From CAZBRS01 sp964494475 (GTDB lineage: Bacteria > Myxococcota_A > UBA9042 > CAZBRS01): a DNA stretch of 64,000 nt. Every line of letters begins with the position of its first letter. The first letter of the stretch is position 1. The DNA lies in contig CAZBRS010000021.1 of assembly GCA_964494475.1 (NCBI GenBank), forward strand, positions 1-64,000. Direction: 5' to 3'. Both the position numbers and the translations under genes were made by a program. Under the pieces are notes generated by a model, which had not been told where the DNA came from, ran no database searches, and saw nothing but the letters and a program-made list of their open reading frames with translations. Below are positions 40,820 to 50,212 of this stretch, piece by piece.

Positions 40820-42975
40820 GCCACGAGCGCTCGGGTCGTGCCTTCCTGCTCTGTGTCGCCCTCGCCGCGACGTTCTTCCTGCCCGGCGCCTACGGGCAGG
40901 AGGTCTTCGTCGCGGAAAAAGACCGGGAGGCGCTCGAGATCCTGGCGCCCATGGACGAGCAGAGCTTCGTGCTCGGGCCATGGCACCTGACGAGCGTTCA
41001 GATCGGCCCCGAGTGCGCGCTGCGCCTGCATCTGTCCTTCGGCGACCTCGTGGCGGTCGCCGTCTTGACGCCGAGGGGCCCGGCCGCCACGGGCCACGGG
41101 ATCGGCGTCGCTCTGGAGGCCGGCGGGCTGAGCTCCGAACAGCGCGATGACCTCGCGAAGCGCCTTTCGTCGCACCTGGCTCCCTGGGGCGAGCGACCTT
41201 TCTTCGCGTCCCTGTGCGCGACTCCGGGAGCGGCGGCGACGCGATTCGAAACCGAGCACTCCGACGAGCCATCGCTCGCGCAGTTTCGGCTCCGGTTGCT
41301 CGGTTGGCTCTCCCTGCTGGCGCTCGCGGCCGGGCTCCTCGTGGCCGCCCGGCGGAGCCTGGTCGGTCCCCCCTTCGACGGAAACGACCTCGCCCCTGCG
41401 GGGCGCGGTCTCCGCATCGCGACGGTGCTCCTGGCCGTGGCCGCGGCCGGCGTGCGCCTGCCCCTCTTCTTCGCGGCCGGCCCCGACAACTGCGAGTCGG
41501 GACCGCTGTACATCGGGTGGCACGAGCCCCTGCGGCTGGCCTTCCTGTTCCCCGAGAGGGTGTCCTCGGCCCACTGGATCCCGTACCTCCATCCACCGCT
41601 TCATCCGGCGCTCGTGGCCGCCTGGAGCCACGTCTGCGAACTCTTCGGCGTCGGGGGCGACGTCTCCTGGCTCCGCCTGCCGAACGCGCTGCTGGCCGCG
41701 CTCATGGTCCTCCTGCTCGTGCGCACCGGGCGCGTGCTCGGCCTGCCCCGCTCGGGCGTGGCCGCCGCGGCGTTGTTCGTATTCGCGCCGGCCACGCTGC
41801 GCCTCAGCATCATGCAGGAGAACTACGTCGTCGAGGCGGTGGCCGTAGCCTGGTTCCTCGAGCGCCTCGCGACGCTCGTGGTGCTCCGACGTCCCGTGCT
41901 CGTCGGGTTGACCGTGGCGGGCGCCGGCACCCTGCTCCTCGGCATCGTGTCCACGCCCATCGTCGGTCTCGGGCTCCTCGTCCTGGCCGGCTTCCTCGTG
42001 CCGCGCGGGCACGCGAAGGCCCTGCTCGGCGTGGTGGTCTTCTTCGCGGTGGCCTGCTCGCCGGTGTTCGTCGGCGCGTTCCTCGCGACGCACGTCTTCG
42101 CGGCGCTGACCCCGCCCCCCGACCCGGGAGCGCCCCCGCTCCCGCTCCCGCCCGTCACGCTCCTGATGCTCCCGGCCCTGGGCGCGAGCGCGCTCCTGGC
42201 GCTCGGCCGATGGCGGCTCGGGCTCTTCTCCACGGCGGTCGTGCTCGCCTACGTCGGGTTGCCGTTCGTGGTCGGGGTTCGGCCCTGCAACGTGGCCGGC
42301 AGTCTGGCCGTCGTCCTCTTCCTGCCGTTCGCGGCGGTCGAGGAGTTCGGGCTGCGGCTGGCGCCCCGCTGGACCACCCTCGCCGTGGGCGCGGTCGTGG
42401 CGCTGACCCTGGGGCCCATGTACCGCGGCTTCCCGTCGTCGCCGAGCAAGGTGACGTGGGTGCTCCATTTCAGCGGGCTGGAGGGCGAGGTCGGGACGTT
42501 CCTCGACCGATCGGCGTTCTGCGACGTGCTCGAGCACGACCTGCCGCCGGGCGCGCCCGTGCTCGTCGTGGGGAACGTGCCCCCCATCTCGTTCTACGCC
42601 CGGTGCGAGTCGTTCGCGTCGGCCGACGATCTCCTGCGGTTCTCGTCGCGACGCTCGGAGGACATCCCCGGCTGTCCGCTGGAGGTCGTGGACCTGTCCG
42701 GCCGTGTCCTGGCCGTCGCGACGCCCGACCTCGCCAATTTGCAGGACGCCGAGTCGACCCCGCCGACGCGTCCGCTCGGAGACCTCGGGACCACGTCGCC
42801 CTGGAGGGACGCGCCGTTCCTCCTGCTGGTGGCCTCGCAGGTCCCGTCGGCGTGGGCGACCGGCGTGTACGCCTCGTTGCAGGCCGACGGGCTCTCGTGC
42901 CGGGTCGTGTCCGGGGCCGGCATCGCAGGCTTCGAAGCGCGCCGGTGTCAACGCGAGCCCGGCATCTCCGATTGA
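40816..42975 (+). CDS. Polytopic membrane protein, possible glycosyltransferase-like
   Basis: The protein has 719 residues from a GTG that overlaps the tsaC stop. A signal-like segment (LLCVALAATFFLPGAYG) leads to a periplasmic-looking domain of about 130 residues, then 10 or more membrane segments from about residue 160 to 540. The words YIGWHEPLRLAFLFP, IPYLHPPLHPALVAAWSHV, FAPATLRLSIMQENYVVEA suggest the luminal loops of GT39/GT83-type lipid-linked sugar transferases, and a soluble C-domain follows. The similarity is weak and the DD or DE catalytic motif is not clear, so the function is uncertain. Adjacent to a B12-radical-SAM gene. Confidence 0.6.
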   Translation: MSHERSGRAFLLCVALAATFFLPGAYGQEVFVAEKDREALEILAPMDEQSFVLGPWHLTSVQIGPECALRLHLSFGDLVAVAVLTPRGPAATGHGIGVALEAGGLSSEQRDDLAKRLSSHLAPWGERPFFASLCATPGAAATRFETEHSDEPSLAQFRLRLLGWLSLLALAAGLLVAARRSLVGPPFDGNDLAPAGRGLRIATVLLAVAAAGVRLPLFFAAGPDNCESGPLYIGWHEPLRLAFLFPERVSSAHWIPYLHPPLHPALVAAWSHVCELFGVGGDVSWLRLPNALLAALMVLLLVRTGRVLGLPRSGVAAAALFVFAPATLRLSIMQENYVVEAVAVAWFLERLATLVVLRRPVLVGLTVAGAGTLLLGIVSTPIVGLGLLVLAGFLVPRGHAKALLGVVVFFAVACSPVFVGAFLATHVFAALTPPPDPGAPPLPLPPVTLLMLPALGASALLALGRWRLGLFSTAVVLAYVGLPFVVGVRPCNVAGSLAVVLFLPFAAVEEFGLRLAPRWTTLAVGAVVALTLGPMYRGFPSSPSKVTWVLHFSGLEGEVGTFLDRSAFCDVLEHDLPPGAPVLVVGNVPPISFYARCESFASADDLLRFSSRRSEDIPGCPLEVVDLSGRVLAVATPDLANLQDAESTPPTRPLGDLGTTSPWRDAPFLLLVASQVPSAWATGVYASLQADGLSCRVVSGAGIAGFEARRCQREPGISD

Positions 42976-42986
42976 AAGGCCTGACC

Positions 42987-44444
42987 ATGCGCGTGCTCCT
43001 CGTGAACCCTCCCGATGACCTCGACGTGATGCTCGGATCCGGGCAGGTGTTCGTGCAGCCGGCGGAGCCCCTGGGCATCTTGTCGATCGCGGCCACGCTG
43101 CAGGCCGAGGGGCACCAGGTCTCCGTCCTCGACGCGTACGCCCTGCACCTCGATCCCGAACAGGTGTTCCGACGAATCGAGGAGGCGCAGCCCGAGGTCG
43201 TGGGGCTCGGCGTGCTCACCTGCCAGGGACGCGTGGTCTATCACCTGGGCCGGCGCTTGAAGCGCGCGCACCCCGACCTGCTCGTGGTCCTCGGGAACGT
43301 CCACGCTGCCACCTTCGCCGAGGCCTACGTCACCGAGGGCTGCGCCGATCTGGTCGTGCACGGCGAAGGCGAGACCGCCCTGGTGCGAATCCTCCGCGAG
43401 GCCCGCGGCGCCCGGCGTTGGCAGACGTTGCCGGGGCTCACGTACCGAGACGCCGCCGGCCAAGCCCGCTCCACCGGCGGCGTGCTGGTCGAGCCCGATC
43501 TGGCGGCGCTGCCTCCTCCCGCGCGCGACCTGGTGGCGCCCCACCTGTATGGCGGTCTCCAAGCGAGCAACCGCAACTTCGTGCCCAGTGCCCGCCGGCG
43601 CATGATGTCGTTGTCCACGTCGCGCGGTTGTCCGTACGGCTGCTCGTTCTGCGCGGTCGCGGCCGACCGGCGCACGCGCGCGCTGCCCGCCGAGCGCGTC
43701 GTCGACGAGTTGGAGCAGCTCGAGCGTACCTGGGGCGCCGGCTACGTGTTCATGGTGGACCCGCTGTTCGGAGGGCAGGCCGAGCGCCTCGCGGCCATCG
43801 CGCGAGGCATCCGGGAGCGCGGCCTCCGCGTGCCGTGGGGATGTACCACGCACGTGAACGCCATCCGGCCCGACGTGGTGACCACGCTGGCCTCGGCCAA
43901 CTGCTACGAGCTGTCGTTGGGCTTCGAGAGCGGCGTGCAGCGCCACCTCGACGCCATCGGAAAGCGCACCACGCCCGAGCGCGGGATGCAGGCTGCGCGC
44001 ACCCTGCGGGACTACAGCGACATCCGGATCGAGGGTCTGTTCATCCTCGGGCTCCCCGGCGAGACCCCCGACGAGACGCTGCGCACCCTCTTGTTCGCGT
44101 GCCGGTTGCCCATCCAGATGGCGCAGTTCAGCCTGTTCACGCCCTACCCCGGTTCACCGGCGTTCGAGCGCCTGGCTGCGGCGAACGACCTCGACACCGG
44201 GCTTCGCGCCGACGGCTCGCTCGACCCCGACGCGTGGCTCAGGTATTCGGCCTATCCCGGCTTCGGGTCGGTGCAGCCCGTCTGGGTCACCCCGGCCTAC
44301 ACCGCGCGGGAGCTCATGCGCATGCAGAAGCTGGCGCTCCGGGCCTTCTACCTTCGTCCGGCCAAGCTGCTGGAGCAGGCCCTCAAGCTGCGGCCCTCGA
44401 GCGCGAGCGCGCTGCTCCGCGGGGCCTGGCGCGGATTGATGTGA
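42987..44444 (+). CDS. B12-binding radical SAM protein
   Basis: The protein has 485 residues. The N-terminus (RVLLVNPPDD, PLGILSIAATLQAEGHQVSVLDA, VVGLGVLTCQ) is a cobalamin-binding domain, about 1-150. The radical SAM cluster is C215-x3-C219-x2-C222 in SRGCPYGCSFC. GYVFMVDPLFGG, CYELSLGFESGV and IEGLFILGLPGET follow. This family includes methyltransferases and cyclases acting on lipids, hopanoids and secondary metabolites. The substrate is unknown. It starts 12 bases after the membrane-protein gene, so joint work on a lipid or polysaccharide is plausible (inference). Confidence 0.88.
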   Translation: MRVLLVNPPDDLDVMLGSGQVFVQPAEPLGILSIAATLQAEGHQVSVLDAYALHLDPEQVFRRIEEAQPEVVGLGVLTCQGRVVYHLGRRLKRAHPDLLVVLGNVHAATFAEAYVTEGCADLVVHGEGETALVRILREARGARRWQTLPGLTYRDAAGQARSTGGVLVEPDLAALPPPARDLVAPHLYGGLQASNRNFVPSARRRMMSLSTSRGCPYGCSFCAVAADRRTRALPAERVVDELEQLERTWGAGYVFMVDPLFGGQAERLAAIARGIRERGLRVPWGCTTHVNAIRPDVVTTLASANCYELSLGFESGVQRHLDAIGKRTTPERGMQAARTLRDYSDIRIEGLFILGLPGETPDETLRTLLFACRLPIQMAQFSLFTPYPGSPAFERLAAANDLDTGLRADGSLDPDAWLRYSAYPGFGSVQPVWVTPAYTARELMRMQKLALRAFYLRPAKLLEQALKLRPSSASALLRGAWRGLM

Positions 44445-44468
44445 CGTGCCCCCGGGCCCTGGCCGCGA

Positions 44469-46028
44469 TCAACGCTTCGCGACGCGGGTGGGCCGCCGTC
44501 GGCGCCAGACGAACCACGTCGCCAGCGCTCCCAACGCCAGCATGGCCGTCGTGACCTCGCGGGGAGCCTGTCCGAAGAGCGTCCAGGTGGTGGCGACGGG
44601 TACGCGCCAGATTCCCGCCTCCCGGGTGAACAGGCCCGTGCGACCGGCCGTGCGACCCCACGGGTCGACCCACGCCGAGATGCCCGTGTTGGTCACGCGC
44701 ACGAGCGGCAGCCGGGTCTCGATGGCGCGGAAGGTCTGGGTCATGAGGTGCATCTCGGGCGCCGACGTCGGCCCGAACCACTCGTCGTTCGTGAGGTTGA
44801 CGAGCAGGTCGGCGCCCCGCGACTCGGCGGCCACGGTCACGGGGTAGATGGCCTCGTAGCAGATGCTGAGGTGCGTGCGCAGGCCGGCTACGGTGACCAG
44901 CGGAGAGCCCGAGCCCGGTTCGAGGTGGGCCATGCCCTTCACCTTGCCCTGCAGCCACGGGATCTCGTCGCCGAAGGGGATGCGCTCGCCGAAAGGCACC
45001 AGCGTGCGCTTGTCGTAGATGGCGTAGGGCGCGCCGGGTTCGACCACGAACGCGGCGTTGCGCGAGCGGCCCTGCACCTTGCGCAGGCTGCCGAAGATCA
45101 GCGGCACGCCCGTGCGGTCGGCGAAGGCGAGGAAGCGCTCGGACCACGCCCGCACCTCGGGCCCGAACCGCAGGCGGTCGCTGCGATCGTCCTGGAAGTA
45201 GAAGGTGAAGCCCCCTTCGGGCAGCACCAGCAGATCGAGGCCTCCGGCCGTGAGGCGCTCCATCTCGGCCCACTCGCGCTCGAGGACCGCGATCCGGTCG
45301 CGGGGCTCCTTCGAGCGCTTCTCCTCGGGCAGGGCCGAGGGCTGCACCCAGCCCACCCGAAGCGTGCGCGCGACGGGCTCGTCGGCCGAGGCCAGGCGCA
45401 GGGCGCCGTAGCCCGCGAGCAGCGCGAGGGGCAACCCCACGCCGAGCGCCAGCCGGGAGCCCCGCCGGAGCGGGGTCAGCCCGGCGTCGAGCGCGGCGGT
45501 CAGGCGCAGCGCCGCGAACAGGGCCAGCACCGAAAGCCCCGTCACGCCCAAGATGTCGGCCGCTTGGGTCAGGAGTGGCACGCGGTACAGGCACGAGGCC
45601 AACGGGAACGGGAAGATCCAGGGCCACGCGAGATCGAGGGCGCCCCAGAGCACGGCCGCCGCCAGGTCGGCCCAGGGGCCGGCGGGCCTCAAGCACCGTC
45701 GGCCGAGCGCCCACAGGCCCACGGCCACGCCCTGCCACGCGCCGAAGAGCAGCACGCCCAGCCAGGCTGCCCAGCCGGGCAGGCCGCTCATGGTCACCAG
45801 CGTGTGCTGCAGCCACGTGAACGACAGCCCATGCCACGCCGTGCCGAAGGCCAGGCCCAGGCCGAAGGCCGCGCGCGCCCGCGGGCTTCGGTCGATCGTG
45901 CCGGCCAGCAGGGCCAGAGCGGGCAGGAGCAGCGGCCAGGCGTTCAGGGGGGGGAAGGCCAGCCACGCGAGCCCCCCGGCGCCGGCGGCCAGCGCCAGGC
46001 GGAGCCAGGCGGCGCGTCGGGGTGACAT
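44469..46028 (-). CDS. lnt: Apolipoprotein N-acyltransferase
   Basis: The protein has 519 residues with about eight membrane segments in the first 200 residues. The nitrilase domain follows with the catalytic triad: Glu in LVLPEGGF near 267, Lys in LQGKVKGMAHL, and Cys in HLSICYEAIYP near 389, matching E. coli Lnt positions 267, 335 and 387. It adds the third acyl chain to lipoproteins in the inner membrane. This is consistent with the many lipoprotein genes in the window. It faces the B12-radical-SAM gene and its start overlaps no neighbour (7 bp from the next gene). Confidence 0.95.
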   Translation of the reverse strand: MSPRRAAWLRLALAAGAGGLAWLAFPPLNAWPLLLPALALLAGTIDRSPRARAAFGLGLAFGTAWHGLSFTWLQHTLVTMSGLPGWAAWLGVLLFGAWQGVAVGLWALGRRCLRPAGPWADLAAAVLWGALDLAWPWIFPFPLASCLYRVPLLTQAADILGVTGLSVLALFAALRLTAALDAGLTPLRRGSRLALGVGLPLALLAGYGALRLASADEPVARTLRVGWVQPSALPEEKRSKEPRDRIAVLEREWAEMERLTAGGLDLLVLPEGGFTFYFQDDRSDRLRFGPEVRAWSERFLAFADRTGVPLIFGSLRKVQGRSRNAAFVVEPGAPYAIYDKRTLVPFGERIPFGDEIPWLQGKVKGMAHLEPGSGSPLVTVAGLRTHLSICYEAIYPVTVAAESRGADLLVNLTNDEWFGPTSAPEMHLMTQTFRAIETRLPLVRVTNTGISAWVDPWGRTAGRTGLFTREAGIWRVPVATTWTLFGQAPREVTTAMLALGALATWFVWRRRRPTRVAKR

Positions 46029-46035
46029 CGGCGCC

Positions 46036-47091
46036 TCAATCGTCCGGGAAGAGCTTGAGAGACGGTTCTTCCTTGCGGGTTCGGGCTTTGCCCTCCGCGG
46101 GAGGGGCAGCCGGGGCGGGGCGGGCGCTGCGCGCGGCCTCGGGGATGAGCAAGGGACCCTCGAAGATCTTGGACAGGGCGGTCCAGGTGGCGCCGGCCGG
46201 GGCCTCCTGCACGCGCGTCCACGCGTGGTTCAGCTTGGCGTCGATCTGGTCGAGGTAGTGCAGCAGCACCGCCTCGGCGAGCCGCGGGCGCACGGGCGAG
46301 CCGTACTCGAGCTCGCCGTGGTGGGCCAGGATCAAGTGCTGTACGCGCATCAGCACGTCGGTCGGGAACCCGTCGAGGCGCGCCGCCGCCCGCGCGGCCC
46401 GCTCGGCGCCGATGGCGATGTGGCCCAGCAGGCGGCCCGGGTCGGTGTAGTCGAAGCCCGAGCCCGCCCCGATCTCGTCGATCTTGCCGAGGTCGTGCAG
46501 CAGGATGCCCGCGACGACCAGATCGCCGTCGAGCAGGCCGGGGTAGTACGCCTCGTAGTGCCCGCGCAGGCCCTCGAAGACGGCCGCCATCGACAGGGCG
46601 TGCTCGACCAGCCCTCCGAGGTACGCGTGGTGGATGCCGTGGGCGGCAGGGGCCCGCAGGAGGCGGGCGCGCGTGTCGCCTTCGCCCAGCATCTCGTCGA
46701 GCAGTCGGCGGATCCAGGGGTTCTGGACCCGCTCGACGACCTCGGTGAGCCGGGCCTCGAGCTCGGCGAACGAGTAGCGCGACGCCGGCAGCAGCCGCTC
46801 GACGGGGACGTCGCGCTCGTCGAGGATCTCGACCTGATCGACGATGATCTGCAGGGCGCCCTGGTATTCGTCGACCCGCCCGGTGACGCGCACGGGCTTG
46901 CCGGCGGCCTCTTCGGGGACGATCTCGGGCCTCCAGGCCTTGGCGCCGATGGTGCCGCTGGCGTCGGACAAAGTGAGCTGCAGGTAGGCCTTGCCCGTCT
47001 TGCCCCGGTTCTCGGTGCGGCTCTGCAGCAGGAAGATGGCCTTCACCGGCTGGCCGCCGCAGAGGTCGCGGATGCGGATGTCGTCGCTCAT
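46036..47091 (-). CDS. YhaM-like 3'-5' exoribonuclease, OB + HD domains
   Basis: The protein has 351 residues. The N-terminal OB domain (about 1-100) has IFLLQSRTENRGKTGKAYLQLTLSD, and the HD domain has HGIHHAYLGGLVEHALSMA, GILLHDLGKIDEI and LILAHHGELEYGSP. Domain order is that of B. subtilis YhaM/CBF1, an enzyme that trims RNA and DNA from 3' ends. The C-terminal 45 residues are Ala/Pro/Lys-rich and unlike the family. Its ATG overlaps the TGA of the upstream TPR gene, so the two are coupled. Confidence 0.88.
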   Translation of the reverse strand: MSDDIRIRDLCGGQPVKAIFLLQSRTENRGKTGKAYLQLTLSDASGTIGAKAWRPEIVPEEAAGKPVRVTGRVDEYQGALQIIVDQVEILDERDVPVERLLPASRYSFAELEARLTEVVERVQNPWIRRLLDEMLGEGDTRARLLRAPAAHGIHHAYLGGLVEHALSMAAVFEGLRGHYEAYYPGLLDGDLVVAGILLHDLGKIDEIGAGSGFDYTDPGRLLGHIAIGAERAARAAARLDGFPTDVLMRVQHLILAHHGELEYGSPVRPRLAEAVLLHYLDQIDAKLNHAWTRVQEAPAGATWTALSKIFEGPLLIPEAARSARPAPAAPPAEGKARTRKEEPSLKLFPDD

Positions 47092-48557
47092 TCGTTCTTG
47101 GCTCCGAAGACGCCCGCGAGGTCGTCGCCCGATTTGGCCGAGACCTCGCGGATCAGGGTGTTCACCTTCTCGACCAGGGGAGAGTTCAGCTTGCCCAGCA
47201 GCGTGCTGGCCTTGCGCAGGGTACCGACGGCGTCCTTGAACTGCTGCAGGGCCTCCTGCGTCATGCCGATCTGCAAGAGCGTGCGCGCGATGGACTGGTA
47301 GTCGGACTGCCGCTCCTCCAGGGCCAGCGACTTGCGGTACAGGTCGAGCGCGTCCGTGAACTCTTCCTGGTTGAAGCGCAGGTTGCCGTATTGGTGGTAC
47401 AGCGATGCCAGGCCGCGTTCGTCGTTCATGCGCTTCTTGATCTCGAGGCTGCGTTCGTAGAGCTGGGCGGCGTCTTCGTAGGCTCCGCGCTTCTCGGCCA
47501 GGCGCCCCAGGTGCTGGTAGACCCGCGCGACGCCGGGCTCGTTCTTCAGGCGGTTCTCGAGCTCGAGGGCCTGGCGGAAGAAGCTCTCGGCCTCGTCGTT
47601 GGAGCCGACCAGGTCGAGCGAGATGCCGATGCGCCGGTAGATGAGCGATTTCCGGAAGTCGTCGTTCAGCGCTTCGTCGACGGTCAGCGCGCGCCGGAAG
47701 TCGTCGAGCGCGGTCTTGTACTCTCCGAGCAGGAAGCGCGCGTAGCCGCGCTGGTGATAGAGATCCGACAGCTTGATGTCGTCGTCGAGCTTCTCGATGT
47801 AGCTCTGCGCCTCGTCGTACCACTCGACGGCGTTGCGGTAGTTGTGCATCTCGAAGGTGATGTTGCCGACCAGAACGTAGGCGGTGGCCAGGCTCTGCAC
47901 GTCGCCGCGCGTCTTCAACGCCTGGATCAGCCGCATGAGGATGCGCCGCGACTCCTCGAACTGCCGTTGGCGCAGCAGGTTCATGACGATGGTGAAGGCG
48001 CGCTGCTTGGTCTGGTCGTCGAGGTTCTCGGGATCGTGCTCCAGTTGCCGCAGCACGGCCTTCATGGCGTCGGCCGAGAGCGGTTCGGCGGGCTCCGGGC
48101 GGCCCCCGGACAAGGACGTGGAGCCCCCGGGGCTCTGCCAGGTGCGCGTGCGGGGCCACGAATGGAAGCCGTCGCGGCGCTTCCAGAGCCCGGACTCGGC
48201 GTCGACCATGGCTTTGACGTCGTCTGGCGTGATCAGCAGCACCCAGTCGCACCGGTGGCCGGCCGCCACGTGCGGGTCGAGCAGCCCCTCGAGGCGCGGC
48301 ATGACCCGGTCGACGTGCGTGAGGATCAGGGTCGATTTGCTCGGGTCGCAGGCGGCGGCCGGGTCGTCGCGGTACAGGTCGAGCGCCTTCGCGCCAGGCA
48401 GGTGCTCGAGGAACGCTTGGATCGCCGGCGCGAGATCGTTCTCGGAGATGTACCGTACGAACTGCAGACTGACGGCATTCCGGGCGCGACACAGCTCGAT
48501 CTGTCGGCCCACGTCGTCGAGGACGGCGCGGGTCTCGTCGGGTGACGAACCGCTCAT
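47088..48557 (-). CDS. Tetratricopeptide repeat protein with N-terminal extra domain
   Basis: The protein has 489 residues from the ATG at 48557 (GGGAG eight bases upstream). The first 150 residues are a separate domain (EFCRARNAVSLQF-like start, VLLITPDDVKAMVDAES) that I cannot name. From about 165 to 470 there are seven to eight TPR units, for example IKLSDLYHQRGYARFLLGEYKTALDDFRRAL and RGLASLYHQYGNLRFNQEEFTDALDLYRKSL broken into shorter words. It has no signal peptide, so it is a cytosolic scaffold. Coupling with the YhaM-like gene suggests a shared process. Confidence 0.8.
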   Translation of the reverse strand: MSGSSPDETRAVLDDVGRQIELCRARNAVSLQFVRYISENDLAPAIQAFLEHLPGAKALDLYRDDPAAACDPSKSTLILTHVDRVMPRLEGLLDPHVAAGHRCDWVLLITPDDVKAMVDAESGLWKRRDGFHSWPRTRTWQSPGGSTSLSGGRPEPAEPLSADAMKAVLRQLEHDPENLDDQTKQRAFTIVMNLLRQRQFEESRRILMRLIQALKTRGDVQSLATAYVLVGNITFEMHNYRNAVEWYDEAQSYIEKLDDDIKLSDLYHQRGYARFLLGEYKTALDDFRRALTVDEALNDDFRKSLIYRRIGISLDLVGSNDEAESFFRQALELENRLKNEPGVARVYQHLGRLAEKRGAYEDAAQLYERSLEIKKRMNDERGLASLYHQYGNLRFNQEEFTDALDLYRKSLALEERQSDYQSIARTLLQIGMTQEALQQFKDAVGTLRKASTLLGKLNSPLVEKVNTLIREVSAKSGDDLAGVFGAKNE

Positions 48558-48652
48558 GACCACGCTCCCTGGCGGATTTGGAAACTCTACCCGACCCGCC
48601 GGTCGCGCGCAAGGTTCCCGCCCGGTACGCTCGTCCGCGCTGATTTTCCGGC

Positions 48653-48680
48653 TTGACAGCCCGGCCCCGTTGGGTATGCT
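48653..48680 (+). promoter_or_regulatory. Promoter of tRNA-Glu
   Basis: TTGACA (48653-48658), 16 bases, TATGCT (48675-48680). The predicted start lies about 12 bases before the tRNA. Confidence 0.8.
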
Positions 48681-48698
48681 TTCGGGGCTTTGTGGTGT

Positions 48699-48770
48699 GG
48701 CCCGTTAGTCTAGTGGTTAGGACGCCGGCCTCTCACGTCGGTAGCACGGGTTCAAACCCCGTACGGGCTA
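48699..48770 (+). tRNA. tRNA-Glu (anticodon CTC)
   Basis: A 72-base cloverleaf aligning with E. coli tRNA-Glu (T8, A9, G10TCT). The anticodon stem CCGGC/GTCGG (one G-U pair) encloses CTCTCAC, anticodon CTC. The T-loop is GGGTTCAAACCCC. The first acceptor pair is G1-U72 and the discriminator is A. CCA is not encoded (CCT follows). Confidence 0.92.
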
Positions 48771-48825
48771 CCTGACCGTCCCATTTTGGGATCTGAGCCC
48801 ACCCTGAGTCCCAGAACGAGCGGTC

Positions 48826-48857
48826 GCACGTAAGGACGTCTTCGGACGTCCCCGTGC
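48826..48857. terminator. Strong UUCG hairpin after tRNA-Glu
   Basis: GGACGTC and GACGTCC (48834-48840 and 48845-48851) enclose the tetraloop TTCG; outer GCACG and CGTGC extend the stem. No T-tract follows on either strand. It sits between tRNA-Glu and a convergent gene, so it may end or protect transcripts from both sides. Confidence 0.45.
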
Positions 48858-48881
48858 GTCTGCCGGCTGGGTTCCACGCCT

Positions 48882-50108
48882 TCACCAGTTCATGGTTTGC
48901 CAGAGAGCCCCGGTCAGCGCGGTCGCGCCCGCGATCCCGTAGCAGCTCCACGCGCCGATCTCGGCCTGGCGGATGCGTTCGAAGCTCGAGCCGCGGCCCG
49001 CGTTCTGGTCGCTGATCCATCCGTTCGTCACGACGTTCAACGCAACGCCGGTGATCAGCGCGGCCGTCGAGAGTCCGTAGAGCGCCCAGGGGGCCCAGCG
49101 CGCGGTCGTCTGTCCGGCCGGCGCGATGGTCGAGATCTCGGGGGCGCGCACGGGCGGCTGCGCGGGCTCGCGTTCATCGCGCACGGAGGGTAGGCCGTCA
49201 GGTCCTCGTGCGATTCGGAGCTGGCGCACCGGGTGCCCACCGGCCAGGAGGTCGAGATCGTCCCCGAGCTCGGGATAGCTGCGCACCTCCAGGGATCGCT
49301 CCCCGAGCACCGTGAGAGCAGCCTCGAACCGCTCCGAGACCACGACCGTGCGCGGCACGTCGGCGGTAACGGCCACGCGCCACTCCCAGGGGCTCGGTCG
49401 GCCGACCGCGTCGAGCCGCCGGGCCGGCCACGACCCGCAGGGCAGGTGGGCCGAGCCGGGGCTCGAGAGATCGAAGCGGCGGCCTCCCAGGACCAGCGTG
49501 CTCCCGGGCGCGAGCGGACCGGCGACCCGCCACGAGATCTCTCCCGTGCACCGGGCCGACGAGGCGGCCAGGTGCTTGACGAGCGCGCATACGTCCGGGG
49601 GATACTCGTCCTCCGAGAGGGGCGTCCCGCCCCACCAGGCCAACGACCGTAGAACCAGGGGGTCGTTCGCGACCTCGCGGCCCGACAGGCCCGCCAACTG
49701 CACGAGGCGAACCGTGCCGGCCAGGAGGCGCGGCCCCGCCGCCGGGTCGGTCGCGACGGCCGACAGGTGCGCGAGGCCCTGGGCCACCGCGTCGCGCAGG
49801 ACGTCGTCGGCCTCGTCGAACGCCGAGCGCAGCCACGCGTCTTCGCCCTCTTCGAGGCGTCGAAGCAGGCTCCCCTCCGGAGGGGAGGGGTCCGCGTGCG
49901 TCAGGCCGAGCGCCGCCACGGGGGCGGCGTTCAGGGATGCCTCGAGGCCCGCCTTCAGGCGCTCCAGGGCCAGGCGCTCCGAGACCGGAGGTTCGGCCGC
50001 GCCGTCGGCCACGAACACGAGCACGGCCGAGGGCGAGGCCCCACCAAGCCGCGGCGCCGCGGCTGCCGTGAAGGCCAGGGCCACCAGGATGAGCCGGAGG
50101 TGCGGCAT
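48882..50108 (-). CDS. Secreted protein with C-terminal membrane hairpin, unknown function
   Basis: The protein has 408 residues. A signal peptide (LRLILVALAFTAAAAPRLGG) and a mostly soluble body are followed by two hydrophobic segments near the C-terminus (WAPWALYGLSTAALITGVALNVV and GAWSCYGIAGATALTGALW) separated by a polar loop. The body contains Cys-Cys and Trp-rich words (AWWGGTPLSEDEYPPDVCALV). Proteins of this layout with a C-terminal helix pair are frequent in Myxococcota and usually unannotated. I do not recognise a domain. It is alone, opposite to the tRNA. Confidence 0.7.
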   Translation of the reverse strand: MPHLRLILVALAFTAAAAPRLGGASPSAVLVFVADGAAEPPVSERLALERLKAGLEASLNAAPVAALGLTHADPSPPEGSLLRRLEEGEDAWLRSAFDEADDVLRDAVAQGLAHLSAVATDPAAGPRLLAGTVRLVQLAGLSGREVANDPLVLRSLAWWGGTPLSEDEYPPDVCALVKHLAASSARCTGEISWRVAGPLAPGSTLVLGGRRFDLSSPGSAHLPCGSWPARRLDAVGRPSPWEWRVAVTADVPRTVVVSERFEAALTVLGERSLEVRSYPELGDDLDLLAGGHPVRQLRIARGPDGLPSVRDEREPAQPPVRAPEISTIAPAGQTTARWAPWALYGLSTAALITGVALNVVTNGWISDQNAGRGSSFERIRQAEIGAWSCYGIAGATALTGALWQTMNW

Positions 50109-50212
50109 GGGATCCTCGGTGTTTCGAACACTTCGCCGGGATTCTAGCTGAGATGGAGAGAATTTAGAAGAAAGCAGCGGTCAGGAGACGGGAGGCGACG
50201 GGACGGGATCGA

